A stretch of 64,000 bases of DNA from Bacteroidales bacterium M2. GTDB taxonomy: Bacteria > Bacteroidota > Bacteroidia > Bacteroidales > Muribaculaceae. How positions within the stretch are numbered: position 1 is the first letter of the stretch; the number at the start of each line of letters is the position of its first letter. Below are positions 44,907 through 53,736 of the stretch, one piece after another. The DNA lies in assembly GCA_001689415.1 (NCBI GenBank), contig LUJM01000012.1:36646-100645 (forward strand), read 5' to 3'. Position numbers and translations under genes: made by a program. The notes below the pieces were generated by a model. It was not told the origin of the DNA. It ran no database searches and saw only the letters and a program-made list of their open reading frames with translations.

Positions 44907-46943
44907 ATGAATATTATATCGAAAGTATCAATACTGCTGTCTGCAGCTCTCTTGTCGACAGGCATCGTCGATGCCGCCGTGCCTCAAGTATCGTGGGACG
45001 CGAAAAGCCTCATCGTCGACGGCAAACGCGTGATGCCTGTAATGGGTGAGATTCACTATTCCCGCGTGCCGCGAAGCGAGTGGGCTGCTTCGGTGAGGAA
45101 GATGAAAGAAGGTGGTGTAAATATAATAGCCACATATGTATTTTGGAATCATATCGAACAGAACGAGGGTGTGTTCGACTGGAGCGGCGACCGCAGCCTG
45201 CGCGATTTCCTGCAGGTATGCAAAGATGAAGATATGCCTGTGGTAATCCGTATCGGCCCGTTCTGTCATGGCGAGGCTCGCAATGGCGGTATTCCTGACT
45301 GGTTCTTTACAAAGGGCATAAAATCGCGTTCGGAGACACCGGAATTCCTTGCTATTGTCGAACGCTTGTACCGTCAGATTTTCACACAGATTCAAGGCAT
45401 GCAATGGAAGGACGGTGGTCCGGTAATGGCATGTCAGTTCGACAACGAATACCGTGGGCACGGCTCATACCTAATGGCTCTCAAAAAGATTGCAACAGAC
45501 ATCGGCTATGACCTGCCGTTCTATACACGTACCGGCTGGCCGGAATTGAAAACCCCTGTGCCTTATGGCGAGATGCTGCCCCTCTATGGCGACTATGCCG
45601 ACGGGTTCTGGGAGCGTTCTCTCAAGCCCACAGCAGGTAATTATTACAAGGCTTTCAATTTCAAAGGCTTCAGAAGCTCAACGGCTATAGCTTCAGAGCA
45701 AATAAAAGACCAGAAAGAAAAGATTACTGCCGGCGACGAGCAGTATCCCTACTTTACCTGTGAACTTGGTGGCGGCATGGTCACTGCATATCATCGCCGT
45801 CCGTGGATTTATCCTGAAGACGCATATTCTCTGGCGATTGTCAAGCTCGGCAGCGGAAGCAACCTGCTCGGCTACTACATGTATCACGGCGGAACAAACC
45901 CCGAGAGCGATATCTATCTCAATGAGGTACAGGCAAGTCCGGCAACGAACTACAATGATATGCCCGTCAAGACCTACGACTTCCAGGCACCCCTCGGCGA
46001 GTTCGGCCAGCCATATCCTCATTATTATACCCTGCGCAAACTGCATATGTTTATGAACGACTATGCCGAAACCCTTGCGCCCATGGAGGCTTCTTTCCCC
46101 ATGCCGCAGGATATTAAAAAGGGCGACGACTCGCATCTGCGTTGGGCATACCGCTCGGCAGGTGACAGTGGGTTTGTGTTTATAAACAACTACGAGCGTC
46201 TGCAAAAACTTTCAGATAAGAAGGGAGTACGCTTCGATGTTTGCGGTGTCAAGTTCCCCTCTCGCGCCATTACCATACCTGCCGGTACGATGTGTATATT
46301 CCCTGTCAACATCGACGGCATCCGCTATGCAACGGCTCAGATTATAGCCCGCCGCGACGGCAAGGTTTACCTTGAGCAGATACCGGGCATAAAGACAGAA
46401 ATCGCTGTCGGAGGAAAGGTTCTTAAGAATGTCAAGGCCCTCGGTACGGATAAGCCGGTCTATAAGAACATCTACCTGCTCAGTCCCGACGAGGCTGCTC
46501 ATCTCTTCTTGGCTGATAAATCATCGAAGCCCGTTGTTGCCGGGAAACCTGTAGTGAAGAAGCTGGCAGATGCCGGGCCGTATCGCAAGATAACAATGGG
46601 TGTAAATAAGGTTGCAGAAGCTCCGCTCGACAAGGATTTCGATGCCGCTGCAGTCTATACAATCAGCAATCTTCCTGAGGGCGACCGCGACAATATGTTG
46701 CTGCAGATAAAATATCGTGGCGATGTTGCGCGTTTGTATTGCAACGGCAAACTTATCGACGACAATTTCTACAATGGCCGCCCGATGCTCTATGGCCTGT
46801 GGAGATTGCCTGCCGATGCCGACCAACTCGAATTGCGCATCTTGCCTATTCAGCCCGGTATGCCGGTGTATTTCCCTGCAGAGGCTGATACCACACCCGG
46901 CGAGGATGTGATTGATGTAAGTATTATCAACGCTGTGCCATGA
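44907..46943 (+). CDS. Beta-galactosidase-type glycoside hydrolase, family 35
   Basis: 678 residues. Signal peptide MNIISKVSILLSAALLSTGIVDA predicts periplasmic or outer-membrane location. GH35 TIM barrel: VDGKRVMPVMGEIHYSRVPR, TYVFWNHIEQNEGVFDWSG, IRIGPFCHGEARNGGIPDW. The acid/base is predicted as E181 in CQFDNEYRG and the nucleophile as E286 in FTCELGGGM; both wordings differ from the common QIENEYG and TEFWTGWF-type motifs, so it is a divergent branch. A beta-sandwich region follows (~400-678). Removes terminal beta-galactose or a similar sugar; exact linkage unknown. Overlaps GH2 by 4 bp (ATGA). Confidence 0.9.
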   Translation: MNIISKVSILLSAALLSTGIVDAAVPQVSWDAKSLIVDGKRVMPVMGEIHYSRVPRSEWAASVRKMKEGGVNIIATYVFWNHIEQNEGVFDWSGDRSLRDFLQVCKDEDMPVVIRIGPFCHGEARNGGIPDWFFTKGIKSRSETPEFLAIVERLYRQIFTQIQGMQWKDGGPVMACQFDNEYRGHGSYLMALKKIATDIGYDLPFYTRTGWPELKTPVPYGEMLPLYGDYADGFWERSLKPTAGNYYKAFNFKGFRSSTAIASEQIKDQKEKITAGDEQYPYFTCELGGGMVTAYHRRPWIYPEDAYSLAIVKLGSGSNLLGYYMYHGGTNPESDIYLNEVQASPATNYNDMPVKTYDFQAPLGEFGQPYPHYYTLRKLHMFMNDYAETLAPMEASFPMPQDIKKGDDSHLRWAYRSAGDSGFVFINNYERLQKLSDKKGVRFDVCGVKFPSRAITIPAGTMCIFPVNIDGIRYATAQIIARRDGKVYLEQIPGIKTEIAVGGKVLKNVKALGTDKPVYKNIYLLSPDEAAHLFLADKSSKPVVAGKPVVKKLADAGPYRKITMGVNKVAEAPLDKDFDAAAVYTISNLPEGDRDNMLLQIKYRGDVARLYCNGKLIDDNFYNGRPMLYGLWRLPADADQLELRILPIQPGMPVYFPAEADTTPGEDVIDVSIINAVP

Positions 46944-49792
46944 AAAAATCTGTGCTTTTAGCCCTGGCTTCGTGCCTCGCTTTAAATACTTTTGCCGACG
47001 ATAAAACTATCGACCTTGCCGGTCGCTGGGATTTCGGTTTCGGCGATAACAAGGTCTATAACGATATCATCAACCTGCCGGGCTCAATGCTGACCAACGG
47101 CAAGGGTAATGATGTCGATGCCGACACTAAGTGGACCGGTTCGCTATATAATCTCTCGTACTATTATAGCGATGCCATGGCGCAGTACCGCGAGAAAGGC
47201 AACATCAAATTTCCTTTCTTTCTCACTCCCGACAAGGAGTATGTAGGCAATGCATATTATCGCCGTAATGTGGAAATTCCGTCGGCGTGGAAAGGGCGTC
47301 GTGTGGTTCTACACCTCGAACGCCCCCATATCGAGACTACTCTTTTTGTCAATGGAAAAGAGGTCGGGCATCAGATGTCGCTTTCAACTCCGCATGAATA
47401 TGATGTAACTTCGTTTATCCGTCCGGGTAAGAAAAATACAATCGAGGTGAGGGTGTACAACGGTGTCGAAAATGTCAATGTAGGTTCTGATTCTCACAGT
47501 GTAAGCGACCAGACCCAGGGCAACTGGAATGGTATCGCAGGCGATATCTACCTCAAGGCCGGACCAAAGGATTCTTACATACGCAATGTTCGTGTATATC
47601 CCGACGCCGCAGCTCGCAAAGCTAATGTGCAGGTAATACGAGGCGGCAAGTCGGCTAAGATAAGCAATGCATCTGTGACTGCTGTCTCCGACGACGGTGT
47701 AGATGTTTTCTCGGCCGCTTCTCCCTCTGTTAGCGGTGACACGCTGTCGTTTGTCATCGACATGGGCGACAAGATGAAGCTGTGGGACGAATTCTCAACG
47801 CCTTTATATCATCTTACTGCTGTACTCAACGGCGACACGGCTACTACGGCATTTGGTATGCGCGATATATCGGTCAAAGGGCGCGACATCGTTGTCAATG
47901 GTCGACCGGTGTATATTCGTGGCACGGTTGAGAGCTCTTGCTTCCCCCTCACCGGTTATCCCCCCACTGACGAAAAATCGTGGGCTGACATATTTGCCAA
48001 GTGCAAGGAATACGGTATCAACATGATTCGTTTCCATAGCTACTGTCCGCCCGAAGCAGCCTTTGCCGCAGCCGACAAGGCCGGTATCTATCTGCAGCCC
48101 GAAGGTCCGTCGTGGCCCAACCATGAGGTAAAACTCAATGCCGGTATGAGCATCGACAAGTACCTGCTCGACGAGTCTAAGCGTATCGTCGACCAATATG
48201 GTAATCATCCGTCATTCGTGATGATGGCCGCCGGTAACGAGCCGGGCGGCAACTGGGTGCCTTATTGCAATATGTGGGTTGGTGAGATGAAAAATTACGA
48301 CCCCACCAAGATTTATTGCGGTGCATCGGTCGGTGGCGGCTGGGCTTGGGACGACGGCAGCGAGTTCCACGTAAAAGGCGGTGGCCGAGGACTTGTATGG
48401 AAAAACCGTATGCCCTCGAGTTGCGACGACTATAGTGCCGATATGAATCTGCCTCGTAATTTTAAACCGACCGATGCTCATCCTGTCAATACCGACCCTA
48501 TCCTTGCTCACGAGCAGGGGCAGTGGTGCGTATTTCCCGACCTTGACGAAACTTCGCAATATACAGGCCCCTACAAGGCTCGCAATTTCGAGATATTCCG
48601 CGACCTGCTAAATAAAAACGGCATGGGCGGCATGGGGCGTAAGTTCCTGCTTTCGAGCGGTAAACTTCAGGCTCTGTGCTACAAGTACGAGATTGAGCGC
48701 AATCTGCGCACTCCGGGTTACAGCGGTTTCCAGCTACTCGGTCTCAATGACTACAGCGGTCAAGGTTCGGCTATCGAGGGTGTGCTCAATGTTTTCTGGC
48801 GCGAAAAAGGGTATATAACTGCCGATGAGTGGCGCCAATTCTGCAGCGAGATTGTGCCTTTGGCCAAGTTTCCTAAATTTGTGTTTTCGAATGCAGATAC
48901 GCTTACTGTGCCTGTAGAGCTTGTCAACGCATCGGCCTCGGACTTGCCTGCCGCGCAGGTGAAATATACTATTTCCGACGACAATGGCAAGCTGTTTGCC
49001 GACGGTGTCTTGTCGGTAAGCGACATACCTGTCGGTAAGAACATACCTGTAGGCGAACTGTCTATGCCGCTCAACATCGTGGCAGAACCTACGCGCTATA
49101 CCCTGGCTGTAGATGTGGCCGGTAAGGGCTACAATACATGGCAGTTCTGGGTATATCCTCACGAAGAAGTCAAGGCTGTTCCCGGCGATATCTATGCAGC
49201 CGATTCGCTCGATGCCAAAGCTCTCGAGGTCCTCGCCGACGGTGGCAAGGTGCTTCTTACCGCTGCCGGCAAGGTGACTCTGGGTAGCGATATCGTGCAG
49301 CATTATCTGCCTGTGTTCTGGAATACAAGCTGGTTCAAGATGCGTCCGCCCCATACCACCGGCGCTTATATTGATAAATCACATCCGCTCTTTGCTCGTT
49401 TCCCGACCGATGATTGGGGCAACCTCAACTGGTGGGAATTGCTCAATCGTGCGCAGGTAATGAATCTGCTCGAACTTCCGACCGATTATCAGTCGCCTGT
49501 TCAGCCTATAGATACATGGCATCTCAGCCGTAAACTCGGCATGATCGTCGAGGCCAAGGTGCTCAACGGTAAGCTTTTCATGACCACAATGGACATCAAT
49601 AGCAAACCCGATACCCGCCTCGTGGCTAAGCGGATGAGAAATGCCATTATCGACTACATAGAGAGCGATGATTTCAATCCGGCAATGACTCTTGACCCGG
49701 CAGTAGTAAAAGATTTCTTCAACAAAAAAACTCCGCCGGTACTGATGTATACCGACGAATCACCCGACGAACTCAAACCCAAACTCAAATAA
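46940..49792 (+). CDS. Glycoside hydrolase family 2 protein
   Basis: 950 residues, with signal peptide MKKSVLLALASCLALNTFA. GH2 order: sugar-binding jelly roll (~20-200; YYRRNVEIPSAWKGRRVVLHLERP), immunoglobulin-like domain (~205-310), TIM barrel (~315-650; DIVVNGRPVYIRGTVESSCFP, INMIRFHSYCPPEAAF). Predicted acid/base E434 in AAGNEPGGNW and candidate nucleophile E525 in ILAHEQGQWC. A C-terminal region of ~300 residues follows. The catalytic wording does not match LacZ or glucuronidase closely, so the substrate is open; context suggests a galactose-containing plant or host glycan. Last gene of the operon, followed by a strong terminator. Confidence 0.88.
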   Translation: MKKSVLLALASCLALNTFADDKTIDLAGRWDFGFGDNKVYNDIINLPGSMLTNGKGNDVDADTKWTGSLYNLSYYYSDAMAQYREKGNIKFPFFLTPDKEYVGNAYYRRNVEIPSAWKGRRVVLHLERPHIETTLFVNGKEVGHQMSLSTPHEYDVTSFIRPGKKNTIEVRVYNGVENVNVGSDSHSVSDQTQGNWNGIAGDIYLKAGPKDSYIRNVRVYPDAAARKANVQVIRGGKSAKISNASVTAVSDDGVDVFSAASPSVSGDTLSFVIDMGDKMKLWDEFSTPLYHLTAVLNGDTATTAFGMRDISVKGRDIVVNGRPVYIRGTVESSCFPLTGYPPTDEKSWADIFAKCKEYGINMIRFHSYCPPEAAFAAADKAGIYLQPEGPSWPNHEVKLNAGMSIDKYLLDESKRIVDQYGNHPSFVMMAAGNEPGGNWVPYCNMWVGEMKNYDPTKIYCGASVGGGWAWDDGSEFHVKGGGRGLVWKNRMPSSCDDYSADMNLPRNFKPTDAHPVNTDPILAHEQGQWCVFPDLDETSQYTGPYKARNFEIFRDLLNKNGMGGMGRKFLLSSGKLQALCYKYEIERNLRTPGYSGFQLLGLNDYSGQGSAIEGVLNVFWREKGYITADEWRQFCSEIVPLAKFPKFVFSNADTLTVPVELVNASASDLPAAQVKYTISDDNGKLFADGVLSVSDIPVGKNIPVGELSMPLNIVAEPTRYTLAVDVAGKGYNTWQFWVYPHEEVKAVPGDIYAADSLDAKALEVLADGGKVLLTAAGKVTLGSDIVQHYLPVFWNTSWFKMRPPHTTGAYIDKSHPLFARFPTDDWGNLNWWELLNRAQVMNLLELPTDYQSPVQPIDTWHLSRKLGMIVEAKVLNGKLFMTTMDINSKPDTRLVAKRMRNAIIDYIESDDFNPAMTLDPAVVKDFFNKKTPPVLMYTDESPDELKPKLK

Positions 49793-49804
49793 ATCATCGA
49801 AAAG

Positions 49805-49844
49805 ACACTCCCCGGAATCTGGTGATACAGTTCCCGGGGAGTGT
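49805..49844. terminator. Bidirectional terminator between GH2 and the acetyltransferase
   Basis: ACACTCCCCGG (49805-49815) and CCGGGGAGTGT (49834-49844) form an 11-bp perfect stem. It sits between convergent genes and can serve both. Confidence 0.75.
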
Positions 49845-49864
49845 TGTATAAAATTCAGTGCTCT

Positions 49865-50452
49865 TTACGATTTTATCTCGGTGAGGTATGTGTCGTTGTC
49901 GATTGTTCTTATCACTTTGCATGGGTTTCCTACGGCGAGGCTGTTTGCCGGTATGTCTTTGTTTACAACACTTCCGGCTCCGATTACACAGTTGTCGCCA
50001 ATTGTCACTCCCGGCAGGACACTGACATTTGCACCGAACCACACATTGTCGCCCACGGTAATTGGTCGGGCGTATTCGAGCCCCTTGTTGCGCTCGGATG
50101 CCTCAAGTGGGTGGCCTGCGGTGTAAAAGCCGCAATTTGGTGCGATAAACACGTTGTCGCCAAAGCTTACTTTTGCGCAATCAAGGATTACGAGGTTGTG
50201 GTTGGAGTAGAAGTTTTTGCCTACGCTGATGTTGTAGCCATAGTCGCAGACAAATGGCTGCTCTATCAGTAAGTTGCCTTTAATCTCGCCTAATAGTTTG
50301 TGCAATAGCTCGGTGCGGGCTTGCATGTTTTTCGGCCGTAGTTCGTTGTAATCGCGGCAGAGTTCTTTGCAGTCCAACCGCTCGGCCATGAGCTGAGGAT
50401 CGTAATTGGCATCGTAAATCATGCCTGCGAGCATTTTCTCTTTTTCGGTCAT
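49865..50452 (-). CDS. Sugar O-acetyltransferase (maltose/galactoside acetyltransferase type)
   Basis: 195 residues, normal for the Maa/LacA family. N-terminal helical segment MTEKEKMLAGMIYDANYDPQL, then left-handed beta-helix: EQPFVCDYGYNISVGKNFYSN, NCGFYTAGHPLEASERNKGLEY with the catalytic histidine (GHP), VTIGDNCVIGAGSVVNKDIP. Transfers acetyl from acetyl-CoA to a sugar hydroxyl in the cytosol, probably detoxifying or tagging surplus sugars. Lies 12 bases downstream of the transglutaminase-like gene. Confidence 0.92.
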   Translation of the reverse strand: MTEKEKMLAGMIYDANYDPQLMAERLDCKELCRDYNELRPKNMQARTELLHKLLGEIKGNLLIEQPFVCDYGYNISVGKNFYSNHNLVILDCAKVSFGDNVFIAPNCGFYTAGHPLEASERNKGLEYARPITVGDNVWFGANVSVLPGVTIGDNCVIGAGSVVNKDIPANSLAVGNPCKVIRTIDNDTYLTEIKS

Positions 50453-50464
50453 CGCTAACTCTTA

Positions 50465-52990
50465 TTAATTGAGTCGTTTGAGTACGTCAATAATCTTGTC
50501 GCCAAGGTGGATAGTGTAGCCTTGGTTCATATATACCACGCGGTTAAAGGTGTCGGCAATCACAAATACCGGGGCGTCCTTGGTGTCGGCTTTCATGTTT
50601 TCGCTGAGGTCGCGGGCGATGTTGCCGTCAACGTCATAGCCGAAAACTGTATTCTTGGGTAGCTTGGCAAATGCTTCGTGCTTGAATCTGTCGGCCTGGC
50701 CTTTGTCGGCGAAAATGAGCATCAGTTTCACTCCCTGGCGGTCGAACTCGTCGGCTACCAGTGATAGGTCGTTGAGTGCATGCGAGGTCGGTTCGTGTCC
50801 GGGGGCTATAAGGCCGAGCACATAGTAGCCGCGTCCGGTGGTCGACAGAAGGTTGCGCTCTGATTCCTCTCCAATTCTATGATAAAGGTTTTCAGAATTA
50901 AAACTGCCGATAACTTGAATTTGTTGATTGTCGCTGCGAATGGTCAAAGGTACGGGCACGATAGCTTTGGAAGCCTCGAAGAAAACCGCACGGGCGAGGA
51001 CTCCTCCGTTGGCAAGGCGCTGTCCGCTCACAAGCATATAGTAGCCGGGGTCGACCATCGAACCGCCCTTGAAGGTCTTGCTCCAGGGGGTGAAATCATC
51101 GTATGCAAGCTGCTCGGGAACTCCTTCGCTTATGCGCGATAGTGAGAAGTTGGCATAGTATTTGGGATCGTCGACTGCTGCGCCTTTGCTATGATACCTC
51201 AAACGCAGGTCAACCTTTTTGCCGGTCTTGGGTTCGACGCTTTTTTCGAAGACTACAGGTGTCCATGTGCGGTTGTCGTCCGAGTACTCAAGGTTTCCGG
51301 TAATAGGATCAATGCGTGCCGGGATACCGCACGAACGAGCCATGGCTGCGAATAATATGTCGCGCGAAGTGGCATCGATATCGTGTTTGTGACGCCATGC
51401 CGAAACCGGGCTGATACGGAGACGGCGAGGATTGCGGCTGTCGGATACCTGGATGCTGTCTTTGATAAATTCTATCAGGCGTTTAGGATTGGCCCTGAAT
51501 TCGCTTTTCTGCGCATGACTTAGTACCGTGTTGAAATATTTTTTGTACGGGTACAGTTCTTCGTTGGCTACGCGAGGGTTGAGCACGTAGTTGGCAAACA
51601 TCACAGTGTCGCCGGTCATGTGAGTGTGAAGGAAGTTGTCGGCGAGTACGTCGTAGCTTACATCGCGCAAGTCTTTTTCCGACAGCGATTTCAGCAGGTC
51701 TGTGGCTCGGCGGGGCGAGAGTTTCGAGGCATATGCAAGGAATCGGCATATGGTGTCGTGGTTGCCATAGGCCAAGGGTAGAAGCTTCGCCATGAGCTCT
51801 GCATCATAGCCATGTTTCCGGGCGAAATCGTGTGCCTTGTCGGTGTCGAACATTGTTGCCATATAGGCATTGCGTATTGAGTCTTCATATGCTTTGCAGC
51901 GGTCGTTGAGTGCGGTAGCCTCGGCAGACGCATGCGGTAACGTTGCCGACTGGGGCGGGGGGATGAGGTCGAAGTCTACAGCGAAATTATCGCCAATGCG
52001 GTGGTTGAGGGTGACGGTAAAGATACTGTCTTTTCCGGCGGTCATCTTCTCTATTCCGAAATTATTGCCGTCGGTGGCCCATATCACCATGTCGCCACGA
52101 CCGACTGTTACCTCGGCCATGCCTAAGCTGTTGGCTCGGCGTGTTGCTACAGGGTAAAATTCTGCATAATTATAAAGGCAGTACATTATCTTGGCATCTT
52201 TGGCCGCCGTTCCGTCGGTATTAACAGCTTTTACACGGGCTTTGACTGTCGGGGCATAGGTGGGGGTAACGTTTACGAGCGTAAAGTAGGGCGATGAAAA
52301 CAGTACTTCTTCTTCGCCGCCATATCGACCGTCGGTACGTGTACTCATCAACATTCCGCGCGATGCCGGAGCGTTGAACCAAGCCATATTCAGCTCAGGC
52401 TCAGGCTCGCAGCCACCGAGAAATTGCCACTTGCCGTCGACAAATACTTCTACCCATGCGTGGTTGTCGTCGGTATGAGCCCAGCGCGGTGTGTAGACTT
52501 GGCGGGCAGGGATGCACACCGATCTCATAGCAGCCACGACAAATGCGCTTTCCTCGCCGCAACGTCCCCATGATGTGCGCATTGTTGCCAATGGCGAGGA
52601 TGTGCGGCTGTCCGAAGGACGGTAGGTTGCCTTTTCGTGCGCCCAATGATTCACTTCGAGGGCTGCATCGTGGAGCGACAGGTTTTTTACCCTGGGGGCA
52701 AGTTCGTTATAGAATACCGTGCGGCACGAGTCAAGCTTTTCGTTGTTGGTGCGTACAGGTAATACGAAATCAAAAAAGAGGGTATCGCTGATTTCACTTC
52801 CCCAAGGCATTGTAGCCTTGGCTTTTAGCGACATCCGCGCATTGTCTTCGAAAAACTTATAGGAATAATCGAGCGAATCGGGCAAAGACATTCGTGAGTA
52901 AAGGCTGTCGACGGCCTGGTCGACAGTGATTGATGATGCCGTCAATGATCCCAGGCCTATGGAAATAGCAAGAAATAGGGCTTTAGACAT
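50465..52990 (-). CDS. Secreted transglutaminase-like protein with C-terminal thioredoxin-like domain
   Basis: 841 residues with a signal peptide (MSKALFLAISIGLGSLTASS). Transglutaminase-like core ~100-200: catalytic C144 in WGRCGEESAF, H177 in DDNHAWVEVFVDG, D185. Then Ig-like beta domains (~240-340), a helical middle, a second transglutaminase-like stretch ~550-620 (DILFAAMARSCGIPARIDP) that lacks the cysteine/histidine pair, and a C-terminal thioredoxin-like fold (~720-841; YYVLGLIAPGHEPTSHALNDL, DAPVFVIADTFNRVVYMNQG) without a CxxC. Probably a periplasmic peptidase or peptide-modifying protein; substrate unknown. Its ATG overlaps the cutC stop by 8 bp. Confidence 0.85.
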   Translation of the reverse strand: MSKALFLAISIGLGSLTASSITVDQAVDSLYSRMSLPDSLDYSYKFFEDNARMSLKAKATMPWGSEISDTLFFDFVLPVRTNNEKLDSCRTVFYNELAPRVKNLSLHDAALEVNHWAHEKATYRPSDSRTSSPLATMRTSWGRCGEESAFVVAAMRSVCIPARQVYTPRWAHTDDNHAWVEVFVDGKWQFLGGCEPEPELNMAWFNAPASRGMLMSTRTDGRYGGEEEVLFSSPYFTLVNVTPTYAPTVKARVKAVNTDGTAAKDAKIMYCLYNYAEFYPVATRRANSLGMAEVTVGRGDMVIWATDGNNFGIEKMTAGKDSIFTVTLNHRIGDNFAVDFDLIPPPQSATLPHASAEATALNDRCKAYEDSIRNAYMATMFDTDKAHDFARKHGYDAELMAKLLPLAYGNHDTICRFLAYASKLSPRRATDLLKSLSEKDLRDVSYDVLADNFLHTHMTGDTVMFANYVLNPRVANEELYPYKKYFNTVLSHAQKSEFRANPKRLIEFIKDSIQVSDSRNPRRLRISPVSAWRHKHDIDATSRDILFAAMARSCGIPARIDPITGNLEYSDDNRTWTPVVFEKSVEPKTGKKVDLRLRYHSKGAAVDDPKYYANFSLSRISEGVPEQLAYDDFTPWSKTFKGGSMVDPGYYMLVSGQRLANGGVLARAVFFEASKAIVPVPLTIRSDNQQIQVIGSFNSENLYHRIGEESERNLLSTTGRGYYVLGLIAPGHEPTSHALNDLSLVADEFDRQGVKLMLIFADKGQADRFKHEAFAKLPKNTVFGYDVDGNIARDLSENMKADTKDAPVFVIADTFNRVVYMNQGYTIHLGDKIIDVLKRLN

Positions 52991-53669
52991 GATTGATTCG
53001 GTTAATTATTGTTCGTATTGTGTCGGAATCGGAAGATGAGCTGCCAGCTCTGCACGATCCGTGTATTTCTGTGGCAGATGTTGTTTCTATCACAGTTGCG
53101 GCATTGTCGGCATTGACTCCGCCTCCGGGGAGAATGATTATACGTCCTGAGGCAAGTTCTACAAGTTGCTTAAGGCCGTCGATTCCTTCGACTACATTGT
53201 CAGCTCCGGCAGAGGTGAGAACACGGTCATAGCCGAGGGATATCAACTGCTCCAAAGCCTCGACGCGGTTTTTACAGTGGTCGAATGCGCGGTGAAATGT
53301 AATCGACAGTCCGTGGCTGTGCGCCCGGGCTACGGCTTTGCTTGCAAATTCGATATCGATGTCGCCCTCGGATGTTAGAGCGCCTACTACGGCTCCATTA
53401 CATCCTGTAGAAGCAACGGTATCAATGTCGAGAAGCATTGCCGCTTTTTCTTCGTCACTGTATACGAAATCGCCTTCGCGTACACGGATGAGGACGTTGA
53501 TTGTATTTTTGAATACCTTTCTTGCCACAAGCATCATGCCTGCGGAGGGGGTAACTCCGCCTTCGCCGAGCACTGCACATAGCTCTATACGGGATGCTCC
53601 GGCTGTAGCGGCGGCGCATACACTGGCGATGTCGGCGCAACAAACTTCGAGAATCTTTTCCACTTGCAA
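52983..53669 (-). CDS. cutC: CutC family protein, non-ATG start
   Basis: 228 residues. TIM-barrel protein named for copper homeostasis, with disputed function (KILEVCCADIASVCAAATAGASRIELC, GGVTPSAG, VLIRVREGDFVYS, SITFHRAFDHC, DRVLTSAGA, ILPGGGVNADN). No ATG exists at the family start: the frame begins after a TAA with TTG at 53669 or GTG at 53663, so one of these must initiate. A -7-like box at 53689-53696 fits that start. An ATG at 53709 is in another frame. First gene of cutC-transglutaminase-acetyltransferase. Confidence 0.88.
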   Translation of the reverse strand: MQVEKILEVCCADIASVCAAATAGASRIELCAVLGEGGVTPSAGMMLVARKVFKNTINVLIRVREGDFVYSDEEKAAMLLDIDTVASTGCNGAVVGALTSEGDIDIEFASKAVARAHSHGLSITFHRAFDHCKNRVEALEQLISLGYDRVLTSAGADNVVEGIDGLKQLVELASGRIIILPGGGVNADNAATVIETTSATEIHGSCRAGSSSSDSDTIRTIINRINHV

Positions 53670-53688
53670 AACTTTTGAAATTTAAGTG

Positions 53689-53696
53689 CAAATTTA
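53689..53696 (-). promoter_or_regulatory. -7 box for cutC
   Basis: TAAATTTG on the minus strand, exact TAnnTTTG match, 20 bases before the TTG start. No clear -33. Confidence 0.4.
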
Positions 53697-53709
53697 CACA
53701 TTTTTTCAT

Positions 53710-53717
53710 TAAATTTG
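53710..53717 (+). promoter_or_regulatory. -7 box for the nfnAB-znuAC operon
   Basis: TAAATTTG, exact match, 20 bases before the nfnA ATG. It lies back to back with the cutC box, so the two units share a very compact divergent promoter region. Confidence 0.45.
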
Positions 53718-53736
53718 CGCTCTAAACATTAGTGCA

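Noticed and set aside
53455..53709. ATG-started frame (MKKCVNLHLNF) overlapping the cutC start
   Set aside because: Out of frame with cutC, short, and Arg/Ser-rich. A frameshift that would join it to cutC is possible but not needed, because TTG or GTG can start the gene.
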